Assembly: GCA_001899255.1 (NCBI GenBank)
Contig: MKVX01000018.1
Coordinates: 745,150 to 809,149, forward strand
Direction: 5' to 3'
Origin: Rhizobiales bacterium 62-47
GTDB lineage: Bacteria; Pseudomonadota; Alphaproteobacteria; Rhizobiales; Xanthobacteraceae
DNA length: 64,000 bases
Positions 43,152-51,946 of this stretch are shown in pieces. A program made the position numbers and the translations under genes. The first letter of the stretch is position 1; the number at the start of each line of letters is the position of its first letter. A model generated the notes under the pieces. It was not told where the DNA came from and did no database searches. It saw only the letters and a program-made list of their open reading frames with translations.

Positions 43152-44318
43152 ATGGCTACTCGGACCTACCTCGACTGGAACGCCACGACTCCGTTGCGGC
43201 CAGAAGCTCGCGACGCAATGATTGCCGCGCTGGAAATCTGCGGAAATCCCTCCTCGGTACATGCCGAAGGTCGTCGCAGCCGGATGCTGGTCGAGCATGC
43301 AAGACTGGCGGTTGCCAATGCGGTCGGGGCGACGCCGCAGCAGGTGATCTTCACCTCCGGTGGAACCGAGGCCAATGTGCTGGCGCTGCAGCCCGAGCTG
43401 CGGGGCTCAGTCAGCCCCCCGCATCGGCGATTGCTGGTTTCTGCCATCGAACACGCCTCGGTGCTGACAGGGGGGCACTTCTCCGAAAAACAAGTTGATA
43501 TCATTCCGGTCACGCGCTCCGGCCTGGTCGATCTCGATGACTTGCGCTCGCGCCTCGACGGTCAGCCTCCGACGCTGGTGTCTGTAATGCTGGCGAATAA
43601 CGAAACGGGAGCTATCCAGCCGATTGCTGCGATTGCTGACATCGTCCATCAGGCGGAAGGCCTTCTGCACGTCGACGCAGTCCAGGCGTTTGGAAAAATC
43701 GCAACTAATATCAAGGAATTAAAAGGCGATCTTCTCACTATTTCTGCACATAAGGTCGGGGGCCCGAAGGGTGTCGGCGCCCTGATCCTCGGTGAGAATT
43801 TGGCGGGATTTACGGCTTTGCTGCGTGGCGGCGGACAGGAAAAGGGACGTCGCGCCGGAACCGAGAACGTGCCCGGAATTGCCGGCTTCGGCTCAGCCGT
43901 CACCGCGACCATGGCGAATCTGTCCCGTGATCGGGAACACATGAGTCGCTTGCGGCAACGTCTGGAGGCCGGAATCAAGGAAGTGCCGGACGCCATCATC
44001 TTCTGCGCCGATCTGCCGCGTCTCCCCAATACGACGCTGTTTACGGTGCCTGGGCTGCGTGCCGAGACGGCCATCATCGGCTTCGATCTGGAGGGAATTG
44101 CGCTGTCATCGGGATCGGCCTGCTCGTCGGGAAAAGTAACGCCGTCTCATGTGCTTACGGCCATGGGGCTAAGCGCTGAAGTGGCCAGGGGTGGAATTCG
44201 CGTCAGTCTTGGCTGGTCGACGAGCGACGGCGACGTGGACCGGTTCATTCAGGCTTGGCGAAAGCTCGCGGGCACACTACTTAAGAACGACGACGAAACA
44301 GTGCTTGAACGGTTCTAA
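43152..44318 (+). CDS. sufS2: Cysteine desulfurase, class I (NifS/IscS-like; sufS2)
   Basis: 388-aa PLP enzyme that removes sulfur from cysteine for Fe-S cluster assembly. YLDWNATTPL, TSGGTEANVLAL, ANNETGAIQP, PLP-binding Lys201 in ISAHKVGGPKG, and the catalytic Cys324 on the extended class I loop (SSGSACSSGKVTPSHVL). It is the first gene of the suf run, 88 bp before sufB. Rhizobiales often carry this second desulfurase at the head of the operon. An Irr-like box overlaps its stop codon. Confidence 0.9.
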   Translation: MATRTYLDWNATTPLRPEARDAMIAALEICGNPSSVHAEGRRSRMLVEHARLAVANAVGATPQQVIFTSGGTEANVLALQPELRGSVSPPHRRLLVSAIEHASVLTGGHFSEKQVDIIPVTRSGLVDLDDLRSRLDGQPPTLVSVMLANNETGAIQPIAAIADIVHQAEGLLHVDAVQAFGKIATNIKELKGDLLTISAHKVGGPKGVGALILGENLAGFTALLRGGGQEKGRRAGTENVPGIAGFGSAVTATMANLSRDREHMSRLRQRLEAGIKEVPDAIIFCADLPRLPNTTLFTVPGLRAETAIIGFDLEGIALSSGSACSSGKVTPSHVLTAMGLSAEVARGGIRVSLGWSTSDGDVDRFIQAWRKLAGTLLKNDDETVLERF

Positions 44319-44319
44319 A
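44303..44319. promoter_or_regulatory. Irr-box/ICE-like operator upstream of sufB
   Basis: GCTTGAACGGTTCTAAA fits the rhizobial iron control element TTTRGAA-YNR-TTCYAAA perfectly in the right arm and centre and at 3 of 7 fixed left-arm outer positions plus GAA. The wider arms GTGCTT..GAAC / GTTCTAAAGCAC form an imperfect palindrome. It overlaps the stop of the desulfurase and lies 87 bp before the sufB ATG. Confidence 0.5.
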
Positions 44320-44405
44320 GCACGTGATTTCCTCAGCGAAACGGCGTAAAGCACGTTTTGTAGATTGATCCACCGCGGTCCTTGAAACCGCGAGCGGAGG
44401 TAAGA

Positions 44406-45887
44406 ATGCCGGCTGAACTAGAGACCGTCGAACGGGTCCGCCGTATCGACGTCGATCAATATCGCTATGGTTTTGAGACGATCATCGAATCCGATAAGGC
44501 CCCAAAGGGCCTCTCGGAGGACACGGTTCGCTTCATTTCCGCTAAAAAGAATGAGCCAGCCTGGATGCTGGAATGGCGGCTGGAAGCTTTCCGCCGCTGG
44601 CAGACGATGCAGGAACCCGAATGGGCGCGCGTCTCCTATCCCAAGATCGACTATCAGGATGTCTATTATTACTCGGCTCCGAAAAAGAAGCCGGAGCTCG
44701 CTTCGCTCGATGAAGTCGATCCCGAGATTCTGAAGACCTACGAGAAGCTGGGCATTCCTCTGCGTGAGCAGGAAGTGCTGGCGGGTGTCGTACGGCCGGA
44801 AGGCGAGCGCCGAGTCGCGGTCGATGCGGTATTCGATTCCGTCTCGGTCGCCACCACGTTCCAGAAGGAGCTCAAAGAGGCTGGCGTGATCTTCATGCCG
44901 ATCTCGCAAGCTATTCGCGAGCACCCCGAACTGGTGCAGAAGTATCTCGGCACTGTCGTGCCGACCTCGGACAACTTCTTCGCGACTCTGAACTCCGCAG
45001 TGTTCTCCGACGGATCGTTCGTCTATCTGCCGCCGGGCGTGCGCTGTCCGATGGAGCTGTCGACCTATTTCCGCATCAATGAGCGCAATACCGGTCAATT
45101 CGAACGCACGCTGATCATTGCCGACAAGGGGGCTTACGTCAGCTACCTTGAAGGCTGCACGGCGCCGCAACGCGATGAAAACCAGTTGCACGCCGCTGTC
45201 GTCGAACTGGTCGCACACGACGATGCCGAGATCAAATATTCGACTGTGCAGAACTGGTATCCAGGCAATTCCGAAGGCAAGGGTGGCGTCTATAATTTCG
45301 TCACCAAGCGTGGCGACTGCCGCGGCAAGAATTCGAAAATTTCGTGGACGCAGGTTGAGACCGGATCCGCGATCACCTGGAAATATCCGAGCTGCATTCT
45401 TCGCGGCGACAATTCGCGCGGCGAATTCTACTCGATCGCCATTTCGAACGGATTCCAGCAGGTCGATTCCGGCACCAAGATGATCCATCTTGGCAAGAAC
45501 ACCACCAGCCGGATCATCTCCAAGGGCATCGCAGCCGGCAAGTCGCAGAACACCTATCGCGGATTGGTTTCGGCCCATCGCAAGGCGACGGGCGCTCGCA
45601 ACTTCACGGCGTGCGACTCGCTGCTGATCGGCGACAAATGCGGCGCTCATACCGTGCCGTATGTCGAAGCGAAGAATTCCTCGGCGCTGTTCGAACATGA
45701 GGCGACGACGTCGAAGATTTCCGAGGACGTGCTGTTCTACTGCGTGCAGCGCGGTCTGTCGCAGGAGGAGGCCGTCGGCCTCGTCGTCAATGGCTTCGTC
45801 AAGGACGTCCTGCAGCAACTGCCGATGGAATTCGCGGTCGAGGCACAGAAGCTGATCTCGATCTCGCTCGAAGGGTCGGTCGGATAA
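44406..45887 (+). CDS. sufB: Fe-S cluster assembly scaffold SufB
   Basis: 493-aa subunit of the SufBCD scaffold complex, beta-helical protein on which Fe-S clusters are built. Recognisable SufB segments: [88 protein letters not shown] and [13 protein letters not shown]-like [15 protein letters not shown] 44406 has GGAGG 7 nt upstream. Confidence 0.97.
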   Translation: MPAELETVERVRRIDVDQYRYGFETIIESDKAPKGLSEDTVRFISAKKNEPAWMLEWRLEAFRRWQTMQEPEWARVSYPKIDYQDVYYYSAPKKKPELASLDEVDPEILKTYEKLGIPLREQEVLAGVVRPEGERRVAVDAVFDSVSVATTFQKELKEAGVIFMPISQAIREHPELVQKYLGTVVPTSDNFFATLNSAVFSDGSFVYLPPGVRCPMELSTYFRINERNTGQFERTLIIADKGAYVSYLEGCTAPQRDENQLHAAVVELVAHDDAEIKYSTVQNWYPGNSEGKGGVYNFVTKRGDCRGKNSKISWTQVETGSAITWKYPSCILRGDNSRGEFYSIAISNGFQQVDSGTKMIHLGKNTTSRIISKGIAAGKSQNTYRGLVSAHRKATGARNFTACDSLLIGDKCGAHTVPYVEAKNSSALFEHEATTSKISEDVLFYCVQRGLSQEEAVGLVVNGFVKDVLQQLPMEFAVEAQKLISISLEGSVG

Positions 45888-45900
45888 GACCCTTTATCCC

Positions 45901-45925
45901 GAAGCGGCCGCGTAGCGGTCGCTTC
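45901..45925 (+). repeat. Stem-loop between sufB and sufC
   Basis: GAAGCGGCCGC-GTA-GCGGTCGCTTC forms an 11-bp stem with one G-T pair in the 119-bp gap between sufB and sufC. No U-tract follows. It may stabilise or process the transcript and set SufB:SufC ratios. Confidence 0.5.
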
Positions 45926-46006
45926 AAGACCACTTGGAATTGAAACCGTTCGCTGCGATGCGCCTGCGGCGCTCCTGTGGACGAGGATGAAGAACGGAAA
46001 ACCGTA

Positions 46007-46762
46007 ATGCCATTGCTCGAAGTCAAAAATCTCCAGGTTCGTGTTGAAGAGCGCGAGATTCTGCACGGCCTGTCGCTCACCGTAAATGAGGGCGAAGTTC
46101 ACGCCATCATGGGGCCGAACGGCTCTGGTAAATCGACACTGTCGCACGTCATCGCCGGGAAGCCCGGTTACGAAGTGACCGGCGGCGAAATCCTGTTCAA
46201 GGGCGAAGACCTGCTGGCGATGTCGCCGGACGAACGCGCCGCCAAGGGCGTGTTTCTGGCATTCCAATATCCGGTCGAAATTCCCGGTGTGGCGACGATG
46301 ACCTTCCTGCGCACGGCGCTGAACGCACAGCGCAAGGCGCGCGGCGAGCCGGAGCTCTCAACACCTGACTTCCTTAAGAAGGTGCGTTCCGTTGCCGCTT
46401 CGCTGAACATTCCGCAGGAGATGCTCCGACGCGGCGTCAACGTCGGTTTCTCCGGCGGTGAAAAGAAGCGCAACGAAGTGCTGCAGATGGCGCTGTTCGA
46501 GCCCAGCATTTGCATTCTCGATGAAATGGACTCCGGTCTCGATATCGATGCGCTGCGCATTGCGGCTGATGGTGTGAATGCCCTGCGCTCCCAGGGCCGG
46601 GCCATGGTGGTTATCACCCACTATCAGCGCCTGCTGAATTACATCGTTCCCGACTACGTCCACGTGATGTCGAAGGGACGTGTTGTGAAGAGCGGCGGCA
46701 AAGACCTTGCGCTTGAACTCGAAGAGTCGGGTTACGCGCAGTTCGAAGATCAAGCCGCCTGA
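46007..46762 (+). CDS. sufC: Fe-S cluster assembly ATPase SufC
   Basis: 251-aa soluble ABC-type ATPase of the SufBCD complex. Walker A GPNGSGKST (36-44), Q-loop AFQYPVEIPGV, signature FSGGEKKRNE, Walker B ICILDEMDSGLD with the extended D-loop, H-switch VITHYQRLL. ATG 46007 gives the family length; a GTG 30 bp upstream is open but unlikely. Confidence 0.97.
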   Translation: MPLLEVKNLQVRVEEREILHGLSLTVNEGEVHAIMGPNGSGKSTLSHVIAGKPGYEVTGGEILFKGEDLLAMSPDERAAKGVFLAFQYPVEIPGVATMTFLRTALNAQRKARGEPELSTPDFLKKVRSVAASLNIPQEMLRRGVNVGFSGGEKKRNEVLQMALFEPSICILDEMDSGLDIDALRIAADGVNALRSQGRAMVVITHYQRLLNYIVPDYVHVMSKGRVVKSGGKDLALELEESGYAQFEDQAA

Positions 46763-46770
46763 GCCCGGTC

Positions 46771-48096
46771 ATGAACGTTGCATTAGTCAAGCCTACTTCG
46801 GACCGTGCATCCGGCGAGTCGTTCGCCGCAGCACGTAGCCGTTTGCCGGGTTCAGGTGTCGTCTCCGAGGTTCGCGAGGCGGCATTCGCTGAGTTTTCCA
46901 AGCGTGGCCTGCCGCATCGCCGGGTCGAGGAGTGGAAATACACCGACCTCCGCGTGATGCTGCGTGAAGTTGCGCCGCTCGCCGTCAATCCTGACGAGGC
47001 AGCACTGAACCGCGCTGCCGCAGCCGTGGCGTCGCTCGATGTTACCGATACATGCAAGCTGGTGTTGGTCGACGGCAGCTTCGCACCTCATCTATCCGAT
47101 GTTGCGTCGCTGGAGGCGGGCGTCCGCCTGCACACGCTGCGGGAAATCTTGGAAACCGCCGACAACAGCACCCGCGCGGATTTGTTGCGTACCAATGCGA
47201 CCTCGGACGTGATGGTCGCACTCAACGCAGCAATGGCAACCGACGGCGTGGTGTTGGGCGTCGACAACGGCGTCGCGTTGAAAAGACCGATCCATATCGT
47301 GCACATCGCGACGCAATCGAACGCCGCATCCTTTACGCGTTCGTTGATCAAGATCGGTGAGGGCGCGCAGGTCACGCTGGTTGAAAGTTTCGTCGCAGCG
47401 CCGGATGCGAAATCCTATCAGGTGCATGACGCGCTGGTGTCGTGGGCCGGAGATGGCGCGAACGTCCACCACGTTCGTCTTGTCGAAGACGCGCGCGACG
47501 CCTCGAATATTTCGACGGCGATTGTCACGCTCGGCGCCAAAACGCAGTTCAATTCATTCAGCCTCACGAGTGGCTCGGCGCTCAGCCGCTATCAGGCCTT
47601 CGTTCGATTTGGCGGCGAGGAAGCCGTTGCAAATATCAATGGCGTCAACCTGCTCAAGGACCGGCAGCATGGCGACACCACGCTGGTGCTCGATCACATG
47701 GTGCCGCATTGCGACAGCCGCGAAGTGTTCCGCGCTGTGGTAGATGATCGAGCGCATTCGGTATTCCAGGGACGCATCAACGTGCATCCCGACGCGCAAA
47801 AGACCGACGCGAAGATGATGACACGCGCGTTGCTCCTCTCGGATGAGGCTGAAGCAGACAACAAGCCGGAACTGGAAATCTTCGCTGACGATGTGCAATG
47901 CGGTCACGGTGCAACGACCGGCGCGCTGGACGACAGCCTGCTTTTCTATCTGCGTGCACGCGGGTTGCCCGAGAAGGAGGCGCAAGCGCTCTTGATTCAG
48001 GCTTTCGTCGGCGAGGCGATGGAATCCATTGCCGACGAGCAACTGCGTGAGACGGCGGTCGCAACGGCTGCGCGTTGGCTGGCGACGCGAGGCTGA
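46771..48096 (+). CDS. sufD: Fe-S cluster assembly protein SufD
   Basis: 441-aa beta-helical partner of SufB. N-terminal helical region with RRVEEWKYTDLR, central repeats, and the conserved C-terminal segment (DDVQCGHGATTGALDDSLLFYLRARGLPEKEAQALLIQAF) including the His of the SufB-SufD interface. It starts 8 bp after sufC and ends 2 bp before sufS. Confidence 0.96.
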   Translation: MNVALVKPTSDRASGESFAAARSRLPGSGVVSEVREAAFAEFSKRGLPHRRVEEWKYTDLRVMLREVAPLAVNPDEAALNRAAAAVASLDVTDTCKLVLVDGSFAPHLSDVASLEAGVRLHTLREILETADNSTRADLLRTNATSDVMVALNAAMATDGVVLGVDNGVALKRPIHIVHIATQSNAASFTRSLIKIGEGAQVTLVESFVAAPDAKSYQVHDALVSWAGDGANVHHVRLVEDARDASNISTAIVTLGAKTQFNSFSLTSGSALSRYQAFVRFGGEEAVANINGVNLLKDRQHGDTTLVLDHMVPHCDSREVFRAVVDDRAHSVFQGRINVHPDAQKTDAKMMTRALLLSDEAEADNKPELEIFADDVQCGHGATTGALDDSLLFYLRARGLPEKEAQALLIQAFVGEAMESIADEQLRETAVATAARWLATRG

Positions 48097-48098
48097 CG

Positions 48099-49340
48099 AT
48101 GCATCCGGCAGTCGCCAACGGTTCGTACGATGTCGCCCGCGTCCGGGAGGATTTCCCGGCGCTCGCCATGCAAGTCTACGGCAAGCCGCTGGTGTATCTC
48201 GACAACGCCGCGTCGGCGCAGAAGCCGAATGCCGTGCTGGATCGGATGACCACGGCGTATCGTTCTGAGTATGCCAACGTCCATCGTGGCCTGCACTACC
48301 TCGCGAACGCCGCAACGGAGGCGTATGAAGGTGGACGCAACAAGACGGCGGCTTTCATCAATGCCAAGCGCAGTGAAGAAATCATCTTCACGCGTAATGC
48401 TACCGAGGCGATCAATCTGGTTGCTTCGTCGTGGGGCGAGCCGAATATCAAGGCCGGCGACGAGATCGTGCTCTCGATCATGGAGCATCACTCCAATATC
48501 GTGCCGTGGCATTTTCTGCGCGAGCGTAATGGCGCAGTCATCAAGTGGGCGCCGGTCGACGACGAAGGCAACTTCCTGATCGACGAGTTCGAAAAGCTTC
48601 TAACCTCGAAGACCAAACTTGTCGCCATCACGCAAATGTCGAATGCGCTCGGCACCATCGTGCCGGTGAAGGACGTCACGCGCATGGCGCACGCGCGCGG
48701 CATTCCGGTGCTGGTCGACGGCAGCCAGGGCGCGGTGCATCTGAATATCGATGTCCAGGACATCGATTGCGACTTCTATGTCTTCACGGGGCACAAGGTT
48801 TATGGGCCGACCGGCATTGGCGTGCTCTATGCCAAGCACGAACATCTCGTTGCCATGCGTCCCTATAACGGCGGCGGCGAGATGATCCGGGAAGTCGCTC
48901 AGGATTGGGTGACCTACGGCGATCCTCCGCACAAGTTCGAAGCCGGCACGCCGGCCATCGTCGAAGCCATCGGCCTGGGCGCTGCGATCGATTACGTCAA
49001 TTCGATCGGCAAGGAGCGCATCGCAGCGCATGAGCACGACCTGCTGAATTATGCGCAGGAACGGCTGCGCGAAATCAATTCGCTGCGCATCATCGGAACG
49101 GCTCGCAACAAGGGGCCGGTGATCTCGTTCGAACTGAAGGGCGCGCACCCGCACGATGTGGCGACAGTGATCGATCGGGCAGGGATCGCGGTTCGCGCCG
49201 GCACCCATTGCGTGATGCCGCTTTTGGAGCGGTTCCAGGTCACCGCGACGTGCCGGGCCTCTTTTGGTATGTATAATACGCGCGCGGAAGTGGACCATCT
49301 TGCAGAGGCGCTGATCAAGGCGCGGGATTTGTTCTCATGA
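48099..49340 (+). CDS. sufS: Cysteine desulfurase, class II (SufS)
   Basis: 413-aa PLP-dependent desulfurase/selenocysteine lyase. LDNAASAQKP, NVHRGLHYLA, TRNATEAINLVASSWG, HHSNIVPW, PLP Lys233 in FTGHKVYGPTGIG, and catalytic Cys385 in TATCRASFGMYNT. It supplies persulfide to SufBCD. No sufE is seen in the window. The ATG at 48099 follows the sufD TGA directly; the stop overlaps the next gene by 4 bp. Confidence 0.96.
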   Translation: MHPAVANGSYDVARVREDFPALAMQVYGKPLVYLDNAASAQKPNAVLDRMTTAYRSEYANVHRGLHYLANAATEAYEGGRNKTAAFINAKRSEEIIFTRNATEAINLVASSWGEPNIKAGDEIVLSIMEHHSNIVPWHFLRERNGAVIKWAPVDDEGNFLIDEFEKLLTSKTKLVAITQMSNALGTIVPVKDVTRMAHARGIPVLVDGSQGAVHLNIDVQDIDCDFYVFTGHKVYGPTGIGVLYAKHEHLVAMRPYNGGGEMIREVAQDWVTYGDPPHKFEAGTPAIVEAIGLGAAIDYVNSIGKERIAAHEHDLLNYAQERLREINSLRIIGTARNKGPVISFELKGAHPHDVATVIDRAGIAVRAGTHCVMPLLERFQVTATCRASFGMYNTRAEVDHLAEALIKARDLFS

Positions 49341-49708
49341 CAGATACGATCGAAGCCAAGACGAGCAACATGCAGACCACGTCGGCATTGCCGCCGGAGG
49401 AAACCGAGCGTCTCGGCACTGAAATCGTCGCGGCATTGAAAACCGTGTTCGATCCGGAAATTCCAGCCGACATCTATGAGCTTGGCTTGATCTACAAAGT
49501 CGATCTCAAGGACGATCGCTCCGTCGATGTGGAAATGACGCTGACCACGCCGAATTGTCCGGCCGCCGCCGAGTTGCCCACCATGGTCGAAAACGCTGTG
49601 GCCAGCGTGGCAGGCATCGGCGTCGTCAACGTCAATATCGTCTGGGAGCCGGCATGGACGCCGGAGCGCATGACCGACGAAGCCCGACTCGTTCTCAACA
49701 TGTGGTGA
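49337..49708 (+). CDS. sufT: SufT / MIP18-family Fe-S assembly protein (DUF59)
   Basis: 123-aa DUF59 protein that helps mature Fe-S proteins. VFDPEIPADIYELGLIY (38-53) and TTPNCPAAAELP with Cys74 are the family motifs. ATGA overlap with sufS shows it is part of the operon. The sufA gene that often follows is absent here; the next gene is a VOC-fold protein. Confidence 0.93.
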   Translation: MTDTIEAKTSNMQTTSALPPEETERLGTEIVAALKTVFDPEIPADIYELGLIYKVDLKDDRSVDVEMTLTTPNCPAAAELPTMVENAVASVAGIGVVNVNIVWEPAWTPERMTDEARLVLNMW

Positions 49709-49724
49709 CAAACGGGGAGCGGCG

Positions 49725-50138
49725 ATGCCGAAGCTGAACGGCGTCATCGAGACCGCGCTCTACGTCGACGATCTCCCGCGTGCGCGGGAATTTTATCAAG
49801 ACATCCTCGGTCTGCGCGCCATGAACAGCGACGCCCGGTTTGCCGCGTTCGATGTCGGCGGCCGCAGCGTGCTGTTGCTATTTCTTCGCGGTGCGACGTT
49901 GGAGACGGTGCACCTGCCGGGCGGCACCATCCCGCCGCACGACGGACATGGTCCACTGCATGTCGCCTTTGCGATCGGCGCCGAAGAGCTCGCGGAATGG
50001 GAGAGGCGACTGACCGAGCAGGGCGTGACTATCGAGGCGCGCACTGCCTGGCCGCGCGGCGGTCACAGCATCTACTTCCGCGATCCCGACAATCATCTGG
50101 TCGAACTGGTGACGCCCGGCGTCTGGGCGATTTACTAG
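49725..50138 (+). CDS. VOC-family (glyoxalase/bleomycin-resistance fold) protein
   Basis: 137-aa vicinal-oxygen-chelate protein with paired beta-alpha-beta-beta-beta modules: ETALYVDDLPRAREFYQDILGLR at the start, HVAFAIGAEEL in the middle, SIYFRDPDNHLVELVTPG at the end. His and Glu positions suitable for metal binding are present. It may be a lyase, dioxygenase or resistance protein. It starts 16 bp after sufT and may share its transcript. Confidence 0.87.
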   Translation: MPKLNGVIETALYVDDLPRAREFYQDILGLRAMNSDARFAAFDVGGRSVLLLFLRGATLETVHLPGGTIPPHDGHGPLHVAFAIGAEELAEWERRLTEQGVTIEARTAWPRGGHSIYFRDPDNHLVELVTPGVWAIY

Positions 50139-50151
50139 AACTCACCTTCCA

Positions 50152-51348
50152 TCAGGTTCGCACTGCGCCGGCTTCGATCAGCGCGTCAATCGCGTCGTCA
50201 CTGTATCCGCTATCCCGCAGAACGTCGCGGCTGTGCTGGCCGATATCGGGCGAGGGTGGCAACGTATCTTCGAGATCGCCGACAGCGCCGGGCGTGCGTG
50301 CGGCATAGACGAGACCTACTCCCGGCGTGTCCTTGCAAACGACGCCCCGGGTTTCGCTCACATGCGAATTGGCAAGCCATTCGCCGGGATCGAGAATGCG
50401 CTCGGCGATGATGTCGGCGGAATGCAGTTCCGCGAGCCAGGTCTCGGTCGTCTTGGTGGCAAAGGCGGCGCTCACTTCGGCAATAAGGGCTGCTGAGGCG
50501 TCTGATCGTTTGGCGAAGTCGGCAAACCTTGGATCGATTGCCAGGTCGTCACGCCCAAGAACCGCGCACAGCCGCCGATAGTGCGCTTCCGTCACCAGCG
50601 TCACCATCAGCCAACCGTCGCGCGTTCGATACGAACCGGCCGGCACATTGAGCGCGCGCGGCGCGCCGCCTTCGAGCATATACTCGGCGAACTTGTGGCC
50701 GAGCAGAGCCGCGGTCGATTGCGTCAGGCTGACGTCGATCCAGCGCCCTTTGCCGACCGTCGCTCGCGCATAGAGCGCGGCTGAAATCGCCTGGAATGCG
50801 TAGGCGCCGGTCGCCACATCCGAGATCGGCGTCCCGACACGGTGTGGCAGGGCATCGTTGCCGGGATTGACCGAGACCAGCCCGGAGAACGCTTGTGCGA
50901 CGGAGTCCGTACAGGGGCGATCGGAGTAGGGTCCCACCTGCCCGAAACCGCTGATCGACAGATAGATCAAGCGCGGATTTTCCCGGCTGAGCGCGTCGTA
51001 GCCAAGGCCGAGGCGCGCCGCGACACCGGGCCGAAATCCCTCGATAAAAATATCGCTGCCGATGGCCAGCTGCCGCGCAATCTCACGCGCGTCGGCCTGC
51101 TTCATATCCAGGCACAGGCTGCGCTTGCCGCGATTGAATACCGCCGAGATCGCCGTTTGGCGCCCGTACGTCGTGCCGAGCCGCCGCGACCAGTCGCCAT
51201 CGGGCGGCTCAATTTTGATGACGTCTGCGCCGTAGGTGGCCAGCAGCGCGCCACAGTAAGGTGAGGCGATGCCTTGCCCGAAATCGAGCACGCGCAATCC
51301 GCGATATGGCGCTTCGTGCGTCGCCGCCAGACCGTTGCTTTCGGTCAT
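50152..51348 (-). CDS. CaiB/BaiF-family (class III) CoA-transferase
   Basis: 398 aa. RGLRVLDFGQGIASPYCGALLATYGADVIKIEPPDGD at the N-terminus, the EGFRPGVAARLGLGYDAL loop, SISGFGQVGPYSDRPCTDSVAQAFSGL with the expected catalytic Asp, and the NVPAGSYRTRDGWLMV region. Class III transferases move CoA between carboxylic acids. ATG 51348 has GGGAGG about 6 nt upstream. It is divergent from the TRAP transporter/acyl-CoA ligase genes and may act on the same substrate. Confidence 0.88.
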   Translation of the reverse strand: MTESNGLAATHEAPYRGLRVLDFGQGIASPYCGALLATYGADVIKIEPPDGDWSRRLGTTYGRQTAISAVFNRGKRSLCLDMKQADAREIARQLAIGSDIFIEGFRPGVAARLGLGYDALSRENPRLIYLSISGFGQVGPYSDRPCTDSVAQAFSGLVSVNPGNDALPHRVGTPISDVATGAYAFQAISAALYARATVGKGRWIDVSLTQSTAALLGHKFAEYMLEGGAPRALNVPAGSYRTRDGWLMVTLVTEAHYRRLCAVLGRDDLAIDPRFADFAKRSDASAALIAEVSAAFATKTTETWLAELHSADIIAERILDPGEWLANSHVSETRGVVCKDTPGVGLVYAARTPGAVGDLEDTLPPSPDIGQHSRDVLRDSGYSDDAIDALIEAGAVRT

Positions 51349-51946
51349 TCTGTTCCTCCCAAGCATCGACTTCGTGACGCGCCCCGCGATCAAGGCAGTT
51401 CGCTGGCCACATCGTTAGACTGCCATCTTGGCTTGGCCGGACTAATGACGCCAGCGTGCCGAGCCGACCGCCTCGTATGCTTCGGCGAACGCCGGCATTA
51501 TCGCGAAGGGCGACATGGGAGGTTTGGCCAAGGCGTCTGGCTGCGGCCATATCTGTAATTCGCATAAGGTATATTATGGAATATAATTAGACTAGTTGGT
51601 GCAGTGACTTATCTCAAATTGCTCGGATTTCGCGGTCTGGCAATTCAGTTTGCTACTCGGGTGTCCGTCCCGAATGGTGCCTTTAGATGTTCGGCCGTCA
51701 GTGTGGCCGCACCGGAAACTGCCAGGAAATACGCATCGAGTTCAACCACGGCCCGATGGCTGTTGAGGCACTCAGCAGCCATACCGAAACTGGATTCCAC
51801 GTGACGGACGACCTGACACCAAACCGATGGTCGGCACCCCAAAATATCTTGACCGGGCCGCTGGAGAATGCTGCCAGTGGTAGACGTTCCGGATGACCGG
51901 CACTCAAGAACCAGTCTTGCAAGAAAAACATCAGGGAGACGATCAG
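51349..51946. other. 598-bp intergenic region between CoA-transferase and TRAP genes
   Basis: No convincing gene; small open frames on both strands resemble nothing recognised. An AT-rich patch near 51560-51600 contains a perfect inverted repeat TATATT-ATGG-AATATA (51570-51585), a plausible operator or promoter for the divergent loci. The rest is featureless to inspection. Confidence 0.5.

Noticed and set aside
44418-45818. 466-codon open frame antisense to sufB
   Set aside because: Shadow of sufB; no signature of a real protein.
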